DNA of 64,000 nucleotides. Source: Cruorifilaria tuberocauda (lineage: Eukaryota > Nematoda > Chromadorea > Rhabditida > Onchocercidae). Under the pieces are notes generated by a model. That model saw only the letters and a list, made by a program, of their open reading frames with translations, ran no database searches and was not told the origin of the DNA. The stretch spans positions 1 through 64,000 of the forward strand of contig JABVXU010000021.1 of NCBI GenBank assembly GCA_013365365.1, read 5' to 3'. The translations under genes and the position numbers were made by a program. Shown one piece after another: positions 60,671 through 64,000 of the stretch. Each line of letters begins with the position of its first letter. Position 1 is the first letter of the stretch.

Positions 60671-62388
60671 TTAAAGCAAATACAAATAAGCTATCAGAGG
60701 TAAAATAATATTATCCATGACAGGTAATCCAGCTTCGAAAAGAGCGCATATAAGTGAGCAAAATAAAATCCTAAACAATTGATAGACGCCAATATCACAT
60801 TTTAAATAATATAAACATATAAAAATGGAAAAAGTAAATTGGCCAATAACAAATGCAACACTTCCTTCCACTGTTTTCTGTGACCTTGGCCAATGGAAGC
60901 GTCCAAATCGAGAACCAATAATCGCTGAGAAACTGTCACCAACACCAACTGTAGCGACACCCGCGAAATGATACAAATGAGGATATTCTGCAACACTGTT
61001 CATTCTTCTTTTCTACTTATTGATTTTCCTGTATATCCACGGTGAAGCAGAAGAGCAGTTTTTCCTACTCACTTCACAGTTTTATGTTAGCATAAAATAG
61101 TAGTTTTATTTTACGCTAATATATAAATATATGCGAAATATCGATTTTTCTTCAAAAAAAGAAGAAGACCAAATCTCGCTAAATTAAATTAAATTTTCAT
61201 CCTATAAAGAAACACTTTTAAATGATGTTACAAAAAATCAAAATCATCTGAAAAATGAATGTAGAATGCATTTTTCATTTTCTCATAATTGTGAAAAAAA
61301 CAAATTTAAAAAAATAAAGTGAAAAGTCAAACAAAAAAAAAACGGAATGGTGAATTTGAAATAGAAAGCTATACCATTGTTATTGATCGGTGAAAGGAAA
61401 AGAGGTAAAAATATTCCAGCCAATAAATAAATAGGAGTTAAGATAAGTTCTTCTGAATCCTGTTTATCAATAAAGATCAATAACCAACTATTTAGATATT
61501 TCGACCATGGTAACATACATTTGGCACGAAAAACCTGAAACGGAAATATGAATAATTATCAAATAAGTTGTTCATACCCAAAATATCCAAAGTGAGAGAT
61601 TTGAAAGATTACCTTTTCAATGAGATAATACTTATCAGATCTAAATTAAATGGCGAAGTAATTAGCAAAAATAATAATTCTTAGATTTATCCATGAAGAA
61701 AACTTTTCAGAGAAACGAAGTTCCAAAATAAACTCAATAAATCAGCTCACCTCAATGATGATAAAAATGCAAAGCATTAACCAAGCAGAGAGCCAAATTA
61801 GCTCAAAATCATACTGAATACTAATCATGCAAATTAGCGATGCTGTGAGATGGAAAAATTTCCGATGAATTGTTGAGCTATGCGATAAATGATTGACAAT
61901 AATGCAAAATATCAACGATGCGGTGATACATATCCCATAAAATAACAACAAGTAATATCTTAAAAATTTGAAATTTGATCCTAATGCTAATTGCAACTTC
62001 TGAGATATCAATTATCTGCAGCATTTGTGTTTTTATTAAATTAAATTGCAAATATTCTACCGCCTTTCTTTTTTATTGATAACTTTCAAATTCGGGAATA
62101 CAAATAAAGAAAAATAAACCCCACATTATTCATTGAAGCAAAATATAAATTGGCAAACCTTTGATCTGTTCCATCAAAAATTCGTTTGTAAAATAATACA
62201 GGTAGATCAAAAAGGTGTACATCCAGTCGAAGTGAATAAAGATAAAGGGAAGATAAAACTATTATGAGAAATAAAACATTAATATGCATTGAATTTCGCC
62301 TCATTCTTTTAGACAAAAATGCAAATAAAATTGTCGCAGCAATAGCGATTTCCACAAGCATCCGATCAGCATCCTTTTGATTCCACAT
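60671..62388 (-). CDS. DOLK: dolichol kinase homologue (Sec59/DOLK family)
   Basis: Phosphorylates dolichol with CTP in the ER membrane, the last step of dolichyl-phosphate synthesis for N-glycosylation. Exons in minus order: 62388-62125, 61999-61751, 61534-61375, 60987-60671; 329 aa in frame. The first in-frame ATG is 62388. It is polytopic, with about eight or more hydrophobic segments. The C-terminal catalytic region is well kept: HRKFFHL, FAGVATVGVGDSFSAIIGSR, KTVEGSVAF (the CTP-binding loop of the family) and a final LLPL/ILPLIAYLYLL membrane segment. The yeast and human enzymes exceed 500 aa, so the N-terminal membrane half is much shorter here, or upstream exons were missed. The first donor (GTGGGG) is the weakest. 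Confidence 0.85.
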
Positions 62389-63755
62389 GACCAAGATTTC
62401 TTAATAGATTTCAACTTTAGCGCAGAATAAAAATAAGTCAAACTTTAAAAAAGACAAAATCTTTGAGAAAGATAAAATAATATTTAATTTTTCGGAGAGA
62501 TGCGAAAATTCTTTTTTAGAAGAATTTTGAATTAAATCAATTATAACAGGATGAGATGGATTGTGTCATCGTTCCAGAATTCACTATAAACAACTAAAAC
62601 AGTTTATGAATTATCGATTTTTATATTCTGTATAAGAATTGACAGTTCTCAACCAAACAAAAAAATCCCAGCTATACACATCATAAAACCAAAAAATCCA
62701 TCGGTAAATATTTTTCGAAATGGTCAAGAAAATTACTGAACCATCGAAAAATGGACTTACGTAATAACGGTTAGATGAAAAAAATTAACCATATACATTT
62801 AAAAAAATCCCAAAATGCGTCTTGCATTTACCCAAATCGAACGTCTCTTGCACTACTACTCTTTGATCTAGATTTTTCGGTCCACATTATCTCGATATCG
62901 GTAATTCAGAACACTTCTGATTTTTCTCTTTGTTTACAAAACTTGCATTGTTTTCAAAACACCATGAATTTACAAATATTATTTATGTGAAACATAAAAA
63001 CGCACATGAGTACGCAAAAAATATTAGTTCAAAATAAGATTTCACCAAATCAAGATTTTTCCCTTATAGGGAAACACAAGTTGGTCGAAATTTTTACTAC
63101 ACCGAACTAAATTACATCAAAATCTCAGATTGATAAATGAAGTGCATATTTAACAAGATGGATTCTGAACACATACTCAGATAGACTTCATTAAATTACC
63201 ATAATAAAAACTGATACCTTATTTCCAAATTAATAATAAAGCACAAGTAGGAAAAGGAAATGAATAAATAAATCAAGATAATGTATTAGAAAAGTTTAAT
63301 AATAAAGTGAAATAGCAGCAAGTGAGTAACTCATTACATAAACAGTAAGACGGCAGTAATATCAAGATTAAATGTCACAACAATACCGCAACAAATTAAT
63401 ACGGAATAACATGCGTAATCAAATATTGTTGATCCTAACGGTTTATTTAACAAAAATTAAATAAAAGCATATAACTTCTATGTAATTATGTATAGAGGAA
63501 AAATATGCCATTACAAGGGAAAAACGTTAAATAATGGAAATTTCAAAAAACAGGATAAGGATATCAGTTAAGATTAGGGAGTTTATCTTTGAAAACTAAA
63601 TTTTTAAATTGAACAAATAATAATTTGAAGCTGCAAAGTCTTAAATCGTTATCAGTCTTATATAACGATTGTATATGACCATAATTAACTATAATTTATA
63701 TTAAATGCATAATAATATTCTAATGATGTTACAATTAGCAAAGCCCGAAAACACT
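62389..63755. other. intergenic, no gene seen
   Basis: AT-rich DNA upstream of the dolichol kinase gene. I looked for extra N-terminal exons of that gene on the minus strand and found no convincing membrane-coding frame. Confidence 0.45.
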
Positions 63756-64000
63756 TTAGAGAGGCATTTCAACAAAAGGTTCAACTGTACGTAATGGAGG
63801 AATGATAACAAAACCGCCAATAATGAATATCAACCCCAAAGCAATAATTATTTAAGCCGCTAATTTATCAATATTGCACATCAACTGAAAAAAAGTTAAC
63901 TCATTGTATAAAATTTCCGAAGTATCAAAAATGAGTTCCTCCCTTACTTCACCCACTTTACTGCCCACATATTGAGATAATGTATCATCAATAATTGTAC
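63756..64000 (-). CDS. 3' end of a partial gene with an in-frame stop before a membrane segment
   Basis: Entering from the right edge, the minus strand keeps one open frame, with an acidic segment (DDTLSQYVGSKVGEVREEL) leading to LMCNIDKLAA and then TAA at 63854-63852. Directly after the stop the same frame continues with a hydrophobic stretch typical of a membrane segment (IALGLIFIIGGFVIIPP) and ends ...VEMPL, TAA at 63758-63756. Either the product ends soluble at the first stop and the rest is coincidental, or the gene encodes a C-terminal membrane anchor and carries a nonsense change or sequence error. Family not recognised. Confidence 0.45.

Noticed and set aside
63885..63900. GTTAAC...TTTCAG in the minus strand as a 16-base intron
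   Set aside because: Too short to be spliced in animals, and the frame is open straight through it.

Overview
The window is AT-rich, intron-rich eukaryotic nuclear DNA from a nematode. Evidence: many short GT-AG introns with TTTCAG-type acceptors, a tandem array of transthyretin-like (TTL) genes (a nematode-expanded secreted family), a mitochondrial EF-Tu with the long C-terminal extension known from nematodes, and an MLP-1-type LIM gene. A clade III (spirurid/filarial-like) parasite would fit, but that is inference. All gene models below were spliced by eye; most close in frame across every junction.

Layout. 1-5289: no convincing gene except an unplaced 98-codon ORF; the first 50 bases are the end of a dispersed repeat. 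5290-19799: RNPS1 (+), DDRGK1 (-), mitochondrial EF-Tu (+, divergent from DDRGK1, with a long near-perfect hairpin in one intron), a 52-aa ORF gene (+), an unrecognised 236-aa gene (-) and a small acidic gene (+). 20702-30391: a divergent, nematode-type tyrosine phosphatase domain protein, CLUAP1/IFT38 (ciliary transport) and an ACOT13-like hotdog thioesterase, all +. 31530-37724: HSP10 (-) and HSP60 (+) head to head, with two perfect heat-shock elements between them. 38851-41107: a RETSAT-like gene that lacks its FAD domain and carries a frameshift. 42629-51660: four tandem TTL genes, then a decayed fifth copy (about 53405-53605) abutting an LTR-like segment that ends at 54315. 56117-62388 (-): a single-LIM MLP-1-like gene with two alternative last exons, and a dolichol-kinase homologue. 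63756-64000 (-): the end of a gene entering from the right, with an in-frame stop before a membrane segment.

Functional themes are mitochondrial proteostasis (HSP10, HSP60 and EF-Tu) and ER functions (DDRGK1 in UFMylation, dolichol kinase in glycosylation, RETSAT). The accessory part is the TTL array with its relic and LTR. Recurrent oddities are splice donors: one GC-AG intron in the phosphatase and two introns that begin AT instead of GT (HSP60 and TTL gene 2).
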